In this document: positions 26,838 to 35,913 of the stretch, piece after piece
How positions within the stretch are numbered: the stretch's first letter is position 1
Layout: each line of letters opens with the position of its first letter
From: Belnapia moabensis DSM 16746
Lineage (GTDB): Bacteria; Pseudomonadota; Alphaproteobacteria; Acetobacterales; Acetobacteraceae
Direction: 5' to 3'
NCBI RefSeq assembly: GCF_000745835.1
Contig: NZ_JQKB01000038.1
Coordinates: 1 to 49,692, forward strand
Length of the DNA: 49,692 bases
Program-made: the position numbers and the translations under genes
The notes under the pieces: generated by a model
What the model was told of the DNA's origin: nothing
Databases searched by the model: none
What the model saw: only the letters and a program-made list of their open reading frames with translations

Positions 26838-27611
26838 ATGAGCGAGCTCTCGCCACGCCAGCGTGCGCTGAAGGAGGCGTTCACCGAGGCACGCGGCTAT
26901 TGGAGCCCGGTTTGGGACCAGGTGCTCGCACTCGATCCCGACTTCTTCGAGGCCTACCTGAACTTCTCCGCTGTGCCCTGGCGACATGGCGTGCTGGAGC
27001 CGAAGGTCCGCGAGTTCATCTACATCGCTATCGACGCTTCTACGACTCATCTGCACGCTGCGGGCACCCGCACGCACATGCGCAACGCGCTGCACCTCGG
27101 CGCTACCCGCCAGGAGATCATGGAGGTGCTCCAACTCATCTCCGTGCTCGGCATCCACAGCGTGACGGACGGCGTGCCCATCCTGGTGGAAGAGATGGCC
27201 GCCGCCGGGCGCGGCGCGGAGATGCCGCAGCCCGGTGCGGGCGGCGAGCGTGAGGCGCAGCTGAAGGCGGAGTTCACCGCCGCGCGCGGCTACTGGAGCG
27301 AGCTGTGGGACCATGTTCTCGCACTCTCGCCTGACTTCTTTGAAGCCTACATGCACTTCTCCTCGGTACCCTGGCGACTTGGCATGCTGGAGCCGAAGGT
27401 GAAGGAGTTCATCTACATCGCCATCGATGCCGCAACGACGCACCTATACGCGCCCGGCACCCGCGTGCACATCCGCAATGCCATCCGGCTCGGCGCGACG
27501 CGGCAGGAGATCATGGAGGTGCTGGAGCTCACCAGCGTGCTCGGCATCCACAGCACCACGCATGGCGTGCCGATCCTGCTGGAAGAGTTGCAGGCGACCG
27601 GCAAATCCTGA
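26838..27611 (+). CDS. Tandem carboxymuconolactone-decarboxylase-like protein
   Basis: This 257-residue protein is made of two nearly identical CMD/AhpD-like domains, about residues 9-120 and 140-251, repeated with a period of 131 codons. Each repeat has ARGYWS..WD.VLAL.PDFFEAY, LEPKV.EFIYIAIDA.TTHL and LGATRQEIMEVL. No CxxC redox motif or any Cys is present, so it is not a peroxidase of the AhpD kind; a gamma-CMD-like lyase/isomerase or a binding role is left. It lies 26 bases upstream of the Liv SBP gene and is presumably co-transcribed with the transporter, suggesting it acts on the imported compound or its product. Confidence 0.85.
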   Translation: MSELSPRQRALKEAFTEARGYWSPVWDQVLALDPDFFEAYLNFSAVPWRHGVLEPKVREFIYIAIDASTTHLHAAGTRTHMRNALHLGATRQEIMEVLQLISVLGIHSVTDGVPILVEEMAAAGRGAEMPQPGAGGEREAQLKAEFTAARGYWSELWDHVLALSPDFFEAYMHFSSVPWRLGMLEPKVKEFIYIAIDAATTHLYAPGTRVHIRNAIRLGATRQEIMEVLELTSVLGIHSTTHGVPILLEELQATGKS

Positions 27612-27637
27612 CGGCGAAGCGTAGGGGGAAACCAAGC

Positions 27638-28840
27638 ATGAAGATCGACCGCAGGAGCCTGGCTCTAGGTGCCGCCGCGTTGACGCTGCCCGGCCTGGTC
27701 CGGGCGCAGTCCGGCACCATCAAATTCGGCTTCACCGCCGCGCTCACCGGCCCGTTCAACGAATTCGGCGAGGGCATCAATCGCGGCGCACAGATCGCGG
27801 TGGAGGAATGCAACAAGGCTGGCGGCATCAATGGCCGCATGGTGGAACTGGCCGAGGTACTGGACGACCAGCTGGTGCCGGATCGCGCGGTGCAGAACCT
27901 GCGTCGCATCCTCGACAACCGGGAGATCGTCGGGTTGATGTGCCCCTCGGGCTCCGGTCCCACCTTGGCAATCGCCGACATGATCCAGGCCGACGGCCGG
28001 CCAATCATCAACCCGCAGGCGCAGACGCCTACCATCGTTTACCCTAATGGTCCGGACAAGCCGCCGCGGCCCAACCTGTTTTCCATCTCTATCGGCAATT
28101 TGGTGGAGTCCGAGAAACTGGCGGCGGCCCTGTCGGAGTTTACCCGCATCGGCATCTTGCATGAGAGCACCGGTTACGGCGTGACCGGCGCCGACCTGGT
28201 GCGGCGGGAGATTATGCGGCGCAAGCCGGCCGCGCGGGTGACGGTGGAAAGCTACAACCAGCGCGCCCAGGACATGACCGCCCAGCTGGTCCGCGTGCAG
28301 CGCGCCAATGCCGAGGCGATGCTGGTCATCGGGCTGGGCGCCGACTTCGCGGTGATCCGCCGTAACATGAGCCGGCTAAACATCAATCTCGCGCTGTTCG
28401 GCGCCGCCGGCGCGGTGACGGTGCCGTATATTGAAGGTGCCGGCGACTTGGTGGCGGGTACCCGTGCGGTGAACCATGCCGCCTTTGGGCGCCGCCCGAT
28501 GCATGGCGCGGCGCAAAAATTCGCCGATCTCTACCGGGCGAAGTTCGGTACCGATCGGTGGTACGGTCCCGACGCTGCCAATCCGCTCATCTCACTCGCC
28601 GGCACCGTGGGCAGCGGCTATGATTGCATCAACCTGCTGATCGACGCGATCCGTCGTGTCAACTCCACCGCCGCCGCCGACGTGGTCCGCGCCCTGGACC
28701 AGACCAAGGATTATGAAGGCGCTACGATCAGCCGCATCAGCTTCACCTCGCAGAACCACGTGGCGCTAAAGCTGGAGGATCTCGGCACCTACGAGATGCT
28801 GAAGCGCGGCGACCGTGTGGTGCTGGAGCTCCGTGACTAG
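27638..28840 (+). CDS. Branched-chain-type ABC substrate-binding protein (LivK-like)
   Basis: This 400-residue periplasmic binding protein has a signal peptide with DRRSLALGAAAL ending at VRA-Q. The opening IKFGFTAALTGPFNEFGEGI and the segment CPSGSGPTLAIADMIQ are typical of the family. It belongs to a different subgroup from the six MPTDDD-type SBPs in the window and lacks their C-terminal GGC motif. It is the only SBP here encoded beside its own permeases and ATPases, and LivH starts two bases after its stop. The ligand is unknown; aromatic or alicyclic acids are common for this subfamily outside amino-acid uptake (inference). Confidence 0.93.
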   Translation: MKIDRRSLALGAAALTLPGLVRAQSGTIKFGFTAALTGPFNEFGEGINRGAQIAVEECNKAGGINGRMVELAEVLDDQLVPDRAVQNLRRILDNREIVGLMCPSGSGPTLAIADMIQADGRPIINPQAQTPTIVYPNGPDKPPRPNLFSISIGNLVESEKLAAALSEFTRIGILHESTGYGVTGADLVRREIMRRKPAARVTVESYNQRAQDMTAQLVRVQRANAEAMLVIGLGADFAVIRRNMSRLNINLALFGAAGAVTVPYIEGAGDLVAGTRAVNHAAFGRRPMHGAAQKFADLYRAKFGTDRWYGPDAANPLISLAGTVGSGYDCINLLIDAIRRVNSTAAADVVRALDQTKDYEGATISRISFTSQNHVALKLEDLGTYEMLKRGDRVVLELRD

Positions 28841-28842
28841 AG

Positions 28843-29733
28843 ATGGATGACTTTTTCTTCTCGCTGCTGCTGGCTGGGATCAGCGTGGGCGCGGTCTATG
28901 CGCTCATCGCGCTCGGCCTGAACCTCACCTTCTGGACGACGAAGACGCTGAATTTCGGCCAGGGTTCTTTAATGATGCTTTGCGCCATGCTCACGGTTTT
29001 CATCTCTAGCCAGGGGCTCGCCATCACGCTGGCGGTGGTGGGCAGCCTCGCCATTGTCGCGGCGCTCGGCATGTTCATTGAGCGCTGGACGGTGCGCCCC
29101 GCCTTGGAGTCCAGCGGCGGCAGCATGGGCTGGGTGGTCTCTACTCTCGGCTTCGGGATCTTCCTGCAGGGCATGGCAGCGAAGTATTTCGGCTCCCAGG
29201 CCGTAGCCTTCCCCGACGTGGTGTTCACCGCACAGGATTTCGTCACTGTGTTCGGGCAGTACATCTCTCTGCAGTACCTGGTGGTGCTGGCGGTCGCCGT
29301 CGCGCTGATCCTGGCCTTCGAACTTTTTATCCGCCGCACTGTCTGGGGCCAGGCGGTGCACGCCGTCTCGCTCGACCCGGAGCTTGCGCTGGTGCAAGGC
29401 ATTCCGGTGCGGCGCCTGATCCTTGGCTCCTTTATGCTCTCCTCGATCCTGGCGGGGGTGGCTGGGGTGCTGATCGCCCAGATCGGCGGTACGGTAGACC
29501 CCGCCTTCGGCTTCGACCTGGTGCTGCTCGGCTTCGTCGCCGCGGTGCTGGGCGGCATGGGTAGCTCGCTCGGCGCGCTGGCTGGCGGGCTGCTGGTGGG
29601 GGTGATCAGCAAGCTGGTGGGCGGCTACGTTTCCACCGCGGCGGAACACGGCATCGCCTTTGCGCTGCTGATGCTGGCGCTAGCGGTACGGCCGCAAGGA
29701 TTGTTTGGCCGGCCGGAGGTCAGCAAGGCATGA
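28843..29733 (+). CDS. Branched-chain-type ABC transporter permease (LivH family)
   Basis: This 296-residue integral membrane protein has about eight hydrophobic segments. It has the LivH features GISVGAVYALIALGLNLTF at the N-terminus, the EAA-like cytoplasmic loop around GIPVRRLILGSFMLSS, and GFVAAVLGGMGSSLGALAGG near the C-terminus. It forms the translocation pore with the LivM part of the next protein. Its stop overlaps the LivM-LivG start by four bases (ATGA), so expression is coupled. Confidence 0.93.
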   Translation: MDDFFFSLLLAGISVGAVYALIALGLNLTFWTTKTLNFGQGSLMMLCAMLTVFISSQGLAITLAVVGSLAIVAALGMFIERWTVRPALESSGGSMGWVVSTLGFGIFLQGMAAKYFGSQAVAFPDVVFTAQDFVTVFGQYISLQYLVVLAVAVALILAFELFIRRTVWGQAVHAVSLDPELALVQGIPVRRLILGSFMLSSILAGVAGVLIAQIGGTVDPAFGFDLVLLGFVAAVLGGMGSSLGALAGGLLVGVISKLVGGYVSTAAEHGIAFALLMLALAVRPQGLFGRPEVSKA

Positions 29734-31535
29734 ATGCTCTGCGATCGCGGCTGAGCGCAGTCGTCGCAGACTGGCGTGTGCAGGTGGCGCTGGTGCTGGC
29801 GCTGCTGCTGGCGGCGTCGCTGCTCTCCCCCGGCACCTTGCAGATCGCCAGCTTCGTGTTGGTAGCCGCAATCTTCGCCCAGAGCATCAACCTGCTCACC
29901 GGCCTCGCCGGACAGATCTCGCTCGGCCATGCTGGCTTCTTCGGCATTGGCGCCTATTGCACCGGCATCCTGGTGAAAACTCATGGGCTGGACGTCACGC
30001 TCGGTGTACCGGCGGCGGTGCTGCTGGCGGGATTGACTGGCTGGCTGCTGTCCTTTCCCGCAAACCGGGTGCGCGACGTCTACCTGGCGATGATGACGCT
30101 GGGCTTCGGCATGGTGTTCTTCGAAATAGTCCGAGAATGGAATGACTTGACTGGCGGTACCATGGGCCTGCCCGGCGTACCCTCAGCGGCGCTGCGCACG
30201 TTGACGATCTTGGGCGTCAAGGTTGATGGGCTTCGCTACTTCCAGCTTGTCTTGCTCATCACTGCCGGCGTTATCCTACTGGTGCGCAACCTGACGCAGT
30301 CGCGCATCGGCCGTGCCTTCTACGCCATCCAGGTCAGTGAGATCGCAGCTGGCAGCATTGGCATCCCGGCCGGCCGCACCAAGCAGCTGGCCTATGCGCT
30401 CTCGGGTGCGTTGGCGGGGCTGGCGGGGGCGCTCTACGCCCATCTGGTCGGCTATCTCGGCCCGGAGAGCTTCGCGCTGCCGCGCTCGATCGAGGTGCTG
30501 GTCATCGCCATCGTGGGCGGCCTCGGCTCCATTGCGGGCCAGGTGCTGAGTGCTGCGCTGTTCACCTTCTTGCCCGAACGGCTGCAAATTTTCGCCGAAT
30601 GGCAGTTCATCGCCTATGGGCTGATCCTCACCTTCTCCCTATTGGTGCTGCCGCGCGGCATCGGCGGTCTGCTATTCGACCCGCCGCGCTTTATCAAACC
30701 GCGCGCCCTGGCCCGTGCCGCCGGGCAGCGCGCCGATGCGACGGCGCTGCGCCCAGACGGTGACGGCGCCGCGCTGGAAGCCAAGGGCATCACCATGCGC
30801 TTTGGCGGATTGGTAGCGGTGGATGACGTCTCGCTGCGGCTGGAGCCAGGGCGGATCACCGCACTAGTCGGCCCCAACGGCTCGGGCAAGAGCACCTTCG
30901 TCAACGTCGTCACCGGCATCTACCGGCCGGCCGCAGGCCAGGTGCGCTTCGGGGGGCGCGACATCACCGGCCTGCCCGATCACCAGGTGGCCACGGCCGG
31001 CGTGGTACGCACCTTCCAGGACCCGCGCCTGGTGCCGCATTTCACAGTGCGGGAGAACCTGCTGCTCGGCGCGCACCGCCAGCTGCGCCATAGCGGCCTC
31101 GCCGCCACGCTGGCGTTGCCCAGCGCCATCGCTGAGGAAGCCGTGCAGCTGGCGCTTGTGGAGGCGGTGCTGGCGCTGTCGGACCTCACCGAGGTGGCGG
31201 ACCGGCCAATCGACACTCTGCCATATGGAACCCGCCGCATGGCCGAGGTGGGCCGTGCCCTGCTCGCCCGCCCACGCGTCATCCTGCTCGACGAACCCGC
31301 GGCGGGACTGTCCGAGACGGAGATGGACCGGCTCGCGCAGCTGATCCGCGACATGAAGGCGATGGGCCTCGCCATCCTGCTCATCGACCACCACATGGAT
31401 TTCCTGGCGGAGCTGGTGGACGAGGTAGTGGTACTGGACAGCGGCCGGATGATCTACCGCGGTGACATCACCGGCATGCGTGGCGATGCGCAGGTGATAG
31501 CCGCCTATCTCGGCGACGAGGCCGCCCATGCTTGA
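29730..31535 (+). CDS. Fused ABC permease and ATPase (LivM-LivG)
   Basis: This 601-residue protein joins a LivM permease (about residues 1-320; GLAGQISLGHAGFFGIGAY, VIAIVGGLGSIAGQVL) to a LivG ATPase (about 345-601). The ATPase has Walker A GPNGSGKST at about 381-389, Q-loop FQDPRL and Walker B VILLDEPAAGL at about 516-526. The switch His is in LLIDHHMDF. The ABC signature is unusual: the expected LSYGQ-type motif reads LPYGTRRM, with no Gln. The fusion fixes one permease:ATPase stoichiometry. It overlaps LivH upstream and LivF downstream. Confidence 0.92.
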   Translation: MNALRSRLSAVVADWRVQVALVLALLLAASLLSPGTLQIASFVLVAAIFAQSINLLTGLAGQISLGHAGFFGIGAYCTGILVKTHGLDVTLGVPAAVLLAGLTGWLLSFPANRVRDVYLAMMTLGFGMVFFEIVREWNDLTGGTMGLPGVPSAALRTLTILGVKVDGLRYFQLVLLITAGVILLVRNLTQSRIGRAFYAIQVSEIAAGSIGIPAGRTKQLAYALSGALAGLAGALYAHLVGYLGPESFALPRSIEVLVIAIVGGLGSIAGQVLSAALFTFLPERLQIFAEWQFIAYGLILTFSLLVLPRGIGGLLFDPPRFIKPRALARAAGQRADATALRPDGDGAALEAKGITMRFGGLVAVDDVSLRLEPGRITALVGPNGSGKSTFVNVVTGIYRPAAGQVRFGGRDITGLPDHQVATAGVVRTFQDPRLVPHFTVRENLLLGAHRQLRHSGLAATLALPSAIAEEAVQLALVEAVLALSDLTEVADRPIDTLPYGTRRMAEVGRALLARPRVILLDEPAAGLSETEMDRLAQLIRDMKAMGLAILLIDHHMDFLAELVDEVVVLDSGRMIYRGDITGMRGDAQVIAAYLGDEAAHA

Positions 31536-32238
31536 GCTGCGCGATCTCTCGGTGCACTACGGCGCAGTGCGGGCACTGGAAGGCGTCTCGCTCCAGGCCG
31601 CACCGGGTGGCATCACCGCCATCCTCGGCGCCAATGGCGCGGGCAAGTCGTCATTGATGCGGGCGGTCTCCGGCATCGCACCCGTGGTCGCCGGCCAGGT
31701 GCTGCTGGATGGCCAGGACATTACCGCCCTGCCGCCGCCGGCACGGGCGCGGCTCGGCGTGGCGCACGCCATGGAGGGCCGCCGGCTGTTCCGCCAGCTC
31801 ACAGTGGAGGATAACCTGAGGCTGGCCTGGAGCTTCGGCGCCCGCCGCGAGAAGCTGGCCGCATCCCTGGCCGAGGTCTATGCTCGCTTCCCCATCCTCG
31901 AGACCAAGGCGCGCACCGCCGCCGGGCTACTTTCGGGCGGGCAGCAGCAGATGCTGATCCTGTCCTGTACCACCATCCGCAACCCGCGCTTCCTGCTGCT
32001 GGATGAGCCTTCGCTCGGCCTAGCGCCGATTATCGTGCAGCAGATCTACGGCTTCATCACTGACTACGCCGCAAAGAGCGGCATCGTCGTCATCATCGCC
32101 GAGCAGATGGCGGCACTGGCGCTGAAGGTCTCGCGCCAGGGGATGGTGCTGCGGCGCGGCCGGGTGGTGCTGGCCGGCGCTGGCGAGGAGCTGCTACGCG
32201 GCCAGGACGGCACCACGCTGGCCGCCAGTTACCTGTAG
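31528..32238 (+). CDS. Branched-chain-type ABC transporter ATPase (LivF family)
   Basis: This 236-residue ATP-binding protein has Walker A GANGAGKSS at about 34-42, signature LLSGGQQQM at about 132-140, Walker B FLLLDEPSLGLAP at about 152 and a switch region IAEQMAAL, where the usual switch His is not evident. The canonical signature here contrasts with the altered one in the fused LivG domain, its expected dimer partner. It starts eight bases before the LivM-LivG stop and ends the operon. The next gene on the right is convergent. Confidence 0.93.
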   Translation: MLELRDLSVHYGAVRALEGVSLQAAPGGITAILGANGAGKSSLMRAVSGIAPVVAGQVLLDGQDITALPPPARARLGVAHAMEGRRLFRQLTVEDNLRLAWSFGARREKLAASLAEVYARFPILETKARTAAGLLSGGQQQMLILSCTTIRNPRFLLLDEPSLGLAPIIVQQIYGFITDYAAKSGIVVIIAEQMAALALKVSRQGMVLRRGRVVLAGAGEELLRGQDGTTLAASYL

Positions 32239-32293
32239 GCGACCGCGCCCGACCGGCCGCGGCAGCTGACGCGCCGCGCCGGCCCTGGCAGGG

Positions 32294-33055
32294 CTATTCC
32301 GGCTGCTCCATCAGCGCCAGGCCCTCCATGGCCAGGCCGTAGCCCAGCAGATCCTGCATGCGCTTTCGCAGATGCTCGGTGAACATTAGCCTTGTGTAGC
32401 GTAGCAGCAGCGTTGGCTTCTGCGTCAGCAGGCGGGCGTGTTCCCATGCCCGGTCCAGGACCTGTGCCTGGGCCAACACCTCGTTCACCAGGCCGAGGGC
32501 GAGCGCCTCCTGGGCGCTCAGCGTCTGACCGGTCAGCAGGAAGTAGCGGCCGCGGTTCACCCCCATCAGCAGCGGCATGAGGATGTGCATGCCGTCGCCC
32601 GGCAGCATGCCCGACATGAAATGCGCCGAGTCCTGGAACTGCGCTGTCTCGGAGGCAAGCACGATATCCGACAGCAGCGGGATCTCGCAATGCCGCCAAG
32701 CCGGCCCGTTGATGGCGGCGATCACCGGTACCTCGATGTTCAGCAGGTTCATCAGCAGCGCGCGGCCTTCCCAGTGGACTCGGTCATAGGCCGCAGCGGT
32801 GATGCCTTGGGCTAGCGAGCGCGTCGCGGCCGTGGCGCGGAGGCCGGAGAACTCCTCGCCCGTGCCGGTCAGGATCACCACGCGATTGTCGCGGTCACGC
32901 CCCACCTCGGCGAAGGCGTCGGGTAGCTCGCCATGCGGCACCAGGCCCCAGCGCAGCGGGCCGTTGTCGGTGTGAAGGCGCATCTCCAGGATGCCATCCT
33001 CGCGCCGCATTCTGAGGCACGAGAACTTGTCGCGGTAAGTCTCAAGGCGGCTCAC
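32294..33055 (-). CDS. Crotonase-family beta-diketone hydrolase, 6-oxocamphor hydrolase-like
   Basis: This 253-residue crotonase starts at GTG 33055, overlapping the stop of the alcohol dehydrogenase (GTGA); the open frame to 33457 is just shadow sequence. It resembles 6-oxocamphor hydrolase of Rhodococcus, which cleaves a C-C bond in a cyclic beta-diketone (retro-Claisen). Residues His122, His145 and Asp154, catalytic in that enzyme as I recall, fall at the same numbers here: H122 in RHCEIP, H145 in QDSAHF, D154 in PGDGMH. His41 may replace its His45. The segment NRGRYFLLTGQ is also shared. The usual enoyl-hydratase Glu motifs are absent, so hydratase activity is unlikely. This identification is from memory of the family. 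Confidence 0.75.
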   Translation of the reverse strand: MSRLETYRDKFSCLRMRREDGILEMRLHTDNGPLRWGLVPHGELPDAFAEVGRDRDNRVVILTGTGEEFSGLRATAATRSLAQGITAAAYDRVHWEGRALLMNLLNIEVPVIAAINGPAWRHCEIPLLSDIVLASETAQFQDSAHFMSGMLPGDGMHILMPLLMGVNRGRYFLLTGQTLSAQEALALGLVNEVLAQAQVLDRAWEHARLLTQKPTLLLRYTRLMFTEHLRKRMQDLLGYGLAMEGLALMEQPE

Positions 33056-34200
33056 GCCGCGAGTTCCAGGATCTCCATGACTTGCGCCGGCCCCTCGATG
33101 GGGCGCGGGTTGCGCGGCACCCAGGGTGTGACCATGGCGCGTTCGGCGATGCGGGGGAAGGCGTCCCGCCCGATGCCGACTGCGTCCAGGCTGCGCGGCA
33201 TGCCGAGCCCGGCGATCAGGGCGTGCAGCGCCTCCGCCGCTTCGCCGCCCGGGTGGCCCATGGCGGCAGCCACCCTCGCCTGGCGTTCCGCATTGGCCGC
33301 ACGGTTCCAGCGCATTACCGACGGCAGCATGATGCAGGAGGTGTGCCCATGCGGGATGTCGAAAGCGGCGCCCAGGACGTAACCGATACCATGGCTGGCG
33401 CCCATCGGCACGCCGGTCGCCAGCGGCGCCATGGACAGCCAGGAGCCCAGCTGGCAATCCATTCTTGCGTCGAGGTCACCCGGGTCCGCCTTCACCCGCG
33501 GCAGGCCGGAGGCGAGCAGTCCCAGACCGTGCAGCGCCTGCGCATCGGCATAAGGCTGCGCCTCCGCGGAGCAGATCCCCTCGACGCAATGATCCACTGC
33601 GCGGATGCCGGTGGAGAGGAAAAGCCATTCCGGTGTCGCTAGCGTCATCGCCGGGTCGAGCACCACGGCGGCGGGGATGGTCCCGGGGTGATGGAACATC
33701 TCCTTCACCCGATTGCGCTCGTCCGTGACCCCAGCAAAGGCGCTGAACTCGCCGGCCGAAAGGGTGGTGGGCACCGCCACTTGGCGCAGCCTCGGTACCT
33801 GCGGCGGCGGGCCGCCAGGGCGCAGCCGGTCCATCGCCTCGGTGCTGTCTATACCATTGGCGAGGCAGAGCTGCACCGCCTTCGCCGCATCGGTGAGGGA
33901 GCCGCCCCCGACCGTGACGATCAGATCGGCGGCCGCCTCGCGCGCCATGCGGGTGGCGTCCAGCACGGCGCGGCGGGGCGAGTGCGCCGGCATGCCCTGG
34001 TATTGCGCCGCGAACCGGTAACCGAGTGCATCACGGATGCGCGCAACATGGTCGGTGTCCCGCGCGAGGGTGGCGCTTGCCATCACCAGGACGCGCGTGG
34101 CGCCCAGGCGCGCAGCCTGTTCAGCTACTGCCTGAGCCGCAGGCCGGCCGAATACCACCTCCTCCATCTGGCTGAACACCACGCGCCCGTTCCGGGTCAT
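33052..34200 (-). CDS. Iron-containing alcohol dehydrogenase (maleylacetate reductase-like)
   Basis: This 382-residue group III dehydrogenase has the NAD(P)-binding motif GGGSLTDAAKAV. Metal-ligand residues appear in GIRAVDHCVEG (Asp/His) and in GASHGIGYVLG and IPHGHTSCI (His). The ATG at 34200 fits the GGAGG site eight bases upstream better than the ATG at 34206. The frame to 34443 is not supported by homology. Overlap with the 6-oxocamphor-hydrolase-like gene suggests a joint pathway: it could oxidise an alcohol to the ketone used by the hydrolase, or reduce a ring-cleavage product (inference). It is divergent from the SBP gene at 34534. Confidence 0.9.
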   Translation of the reverse strand: MTRNGRVVFSQMEEVVFGRPAAQAVAEQAARLGATRVLVMASATLARDTDHVARIRDALGYRFAAQYQGMPAHSPRRAVLDATRMAREAAADLIVTVGGGSLTDAAKAVQLCLANGIDSTEAMDRLRPGGPPPQVPRLRQVAVPTTLSAGEFSAFAGVTDERNRVKEMFHHPGTIPAAVVLDPAMTLATPEWLFLSTGIRAVDHCVEGICSAEAQPYADAQALHGLGLLASGLPRVKADPGDLDARMDCQLGSWLSMAPLATGVPMGASHGIGYVLGAAFDIPHGHTSCIMLPSVMRWNRAANAERQARVAAAMGHPGGEAAEALHALIAGLGMPRSLDAVGIGRDAFPRIAERAMVTPWVPRNPRPIEGPAQVMEILELAA

Positions 34201-34533
34201 CGGCATTTCCTCCGTTGGCTCGGATAAGCATATCAACCTTCGCAGCTCCTGCACCATGCTGCACTCGCTTACGAGCAGCAGCATGAGGCGCCGAGAACCA
34301 TCCCCATCCGGCTGAGCCGGTCGGTGGCTTGGGTGTGAATAAGCGTCGAACTGGGACCCCGCGGGATTCAGTTCACAGCTTTGATGAAACACGAAAAAAG
34401 CAGCGTAAGGTGAGGTTCCAATCAGCGCCGATCGAGACCCCACCCACTCGCCAAATTCAGCATTAAGTTTAGCTCCTTGCGGCCGCTTCCGACAGGGGTC
34501 CTGATTCGGCGCCTATTTACAGGAGGAAACGCC
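34201..34533. other. Divergent intergenic region (alcohol dehydrogenase / SBP)
   Basis: This 333-base gap must hold promoters for both directions. It includes an AT-richer patch near 34376-34412. I did not find a clear -10/-35 pair or operator palindrome. The AGGAGGAAA at 34521-34529 is the ribosome site of the SBP gene. Confidence 0.5.
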
Positions 34534-35772
34534 ATGAATTTGTTACGTCGTCAGTTCCTCAGTACCGTCGGTGCGACCACAGCCCTGCCTTTGGCCGGAG
34601 CACGCGCCCAGTTCGGCAGCACGCCACCGCTTCGCATCGGCGTATTAAGCGACCAGTCAGGCCCATACAGCGGTGGCACCGGCGCCACTTCGATCGCCTG
34701 TGTCCGCCAGGCAATCGAGGAATTCGGTGCCACCTCCCGCGGCATGGCGGTGGAAGTGCTGGTCGGCGATCATCAGAACAAGGCGGATGTCGGCGCCAGT
34801 ATCTCCCGACAATGGTTCGACCGTGACGGCGTTGATCTAATCCTCGACGTCTCAAACAGCGCCGTGGCGCTGGCGGTGCATGGCATCGCGCGGGAGAAGG
34901 ACCGCATTCACATCAACTCCTCCGCCGCCACAGCGGACCTCACCGGCCGGGTCTGCTCGCCGAACGGCATACACTGGACCTATGACACCTGGATGCTTGC
35001 AAATGGCACCGGCAATGCCGTGGTCCGCACCGGCGGCGATAGCTGGTTCTTCATCGTCGCCAACTTCGCCTTCGGCCATGCGCTGGAGCGAGACACGGCA
35101 AATGCGGTGCGTAAGGCCGGTGGCCGGGTGCTGGGCCGCGCTGCGCATCCGGCACCGGGCACCACGGATTACTCCTCCTACCTGCTGCAGGCCCAGGCAA
35201 GCCGGGCCAAGGTAATCGGCCTGGCTCATGCCGGCGAGGATGCGGTCAACACCATCAAGCAGGCGGCGGAGTTCGGCATCGTGCGCAGCGGGCAGCGGCT
35301 TGCGGCGCTGCTGCTCTACATCAACGACGTCCACGCCATCGGCCTGCCCACCGCGCAGGGCCTGATGCTGACGGAGAGCTTCTACTGGGACCTGAACGAG
35401 CGCACCCGCGGCTTCACCCAGCGGGTCCTGCCAAAGACCGGCGGGCAGCGGCCCAACATGAGCCAGGCCGGCTGCTATTCAGCCACGCTGCATTACCTGA
35501 AGGCCGTGGCGGATATGGGCGTGGCCGAGGCGAAGCGCAGCGGCGCTGCGACCGTCGCCCGCATGCAGGCGATGCCAACCGATGACGATGTCTTTGGCCC
35601 CGGCCGGATCCGTCAGGATGGCCGCAAGCTCCACCCGGTCTATCTGTTTCGGGTCAAGACACCGGAAGCCAGCCGCGGTCCTTGGGACTACTACGAATTG
35701 ATGGCTACGACCGGGACTGAGAAGGCCTTCCGGCCCCTGGCCGAGGGTGGCTGCCATTTGGTTGCCGGCTGA
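34534..35772 (+). CDS. ABC transporter substrate-binding protein, branched-chain type (orphan)
   Basis: This 412-residue periplasmic binding protein has a signal peptide with a twin-arginine-like LLRRQFLS and cleavage after ARA. Then comes LRIGVLSDQSGPYSGG. It carries the family blocks CSPNGIHWTYDTW, SWFFIVANFAFGH, TDYSSYLLQAQAS, MPTDDDVFGPGRIRQDG and EGGCHLV. The ATG follows AGGAGG; the frame from 34477 is longer but unsupported. It is a single plus-strand gene divergent from the alcohol dehydrogenase/hydrolase pair and has no permease partner. It may bind the precursor of that pathway and use the Liv transporter encoded 5 kb away (inference). Confidence 0.92.
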   Translation: MNLLRRQFLSTVGATTALPLAGARAQFGSTPPLRIGVLSDQSGPYSGGTGATSIACVRQAIEEFGATSRGMAVEVLVGDHQNKADVGASISRQWFDRDGVDLILDVSNSAVALAVHGIAREKDRIHINSSAATADLTGRVCSPNGIHWTYDTWMLANGTGNAVVRTGGDSWFFIVANFAFGHALERDTANAVRKAGGRVLGRAAHPAPGTTDYSSYLLQAQASRAKVIGLAHAGEDAVNTIKQAAEFGIVRSGQRLAALLLYINDVHAIGLPTAQGLMLTESFYWDLNERTRGFTQRVLPKTGGQRPNMSQAGCYSATLHYLKAVADMGVAEAKRSGAATVARMQAMPTDDDVFGPGRIRQDGRKLHPVYLFRVKTPEASRGPWDYYELMATTGTEKAFRPLAEGGCHLVAG

Positions 35773-35913
35773 TCCCGTAGGGGAGCCGAGGCGATTGGCT
35801 GGGCCCTGCGAACCCGCGAGGCAGGCTCAGCGAAGCACGTGGTCTCGTAAGTCTTCATCTTGTTGCGACCTTGCGATAGCTTGCCGCCGCAGCTACCGAC
35901 CCGGCCATCCGGG

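Noticed and set aside
32239-32293. Possible terminator hairpin between convergent livF and crotonase genes
   Set aside because: CCCTGGCAGGG gives only a short stem with an impossible loop and no T tract.
33056-33457. N-terminal extension of the crotonase gene
   Set aside because: It overlaps the dehydrogenase gene in another frame and lacks homology; the GTG at 33055 gives residue numbering that matches 6-oxocamphor hydrolase.
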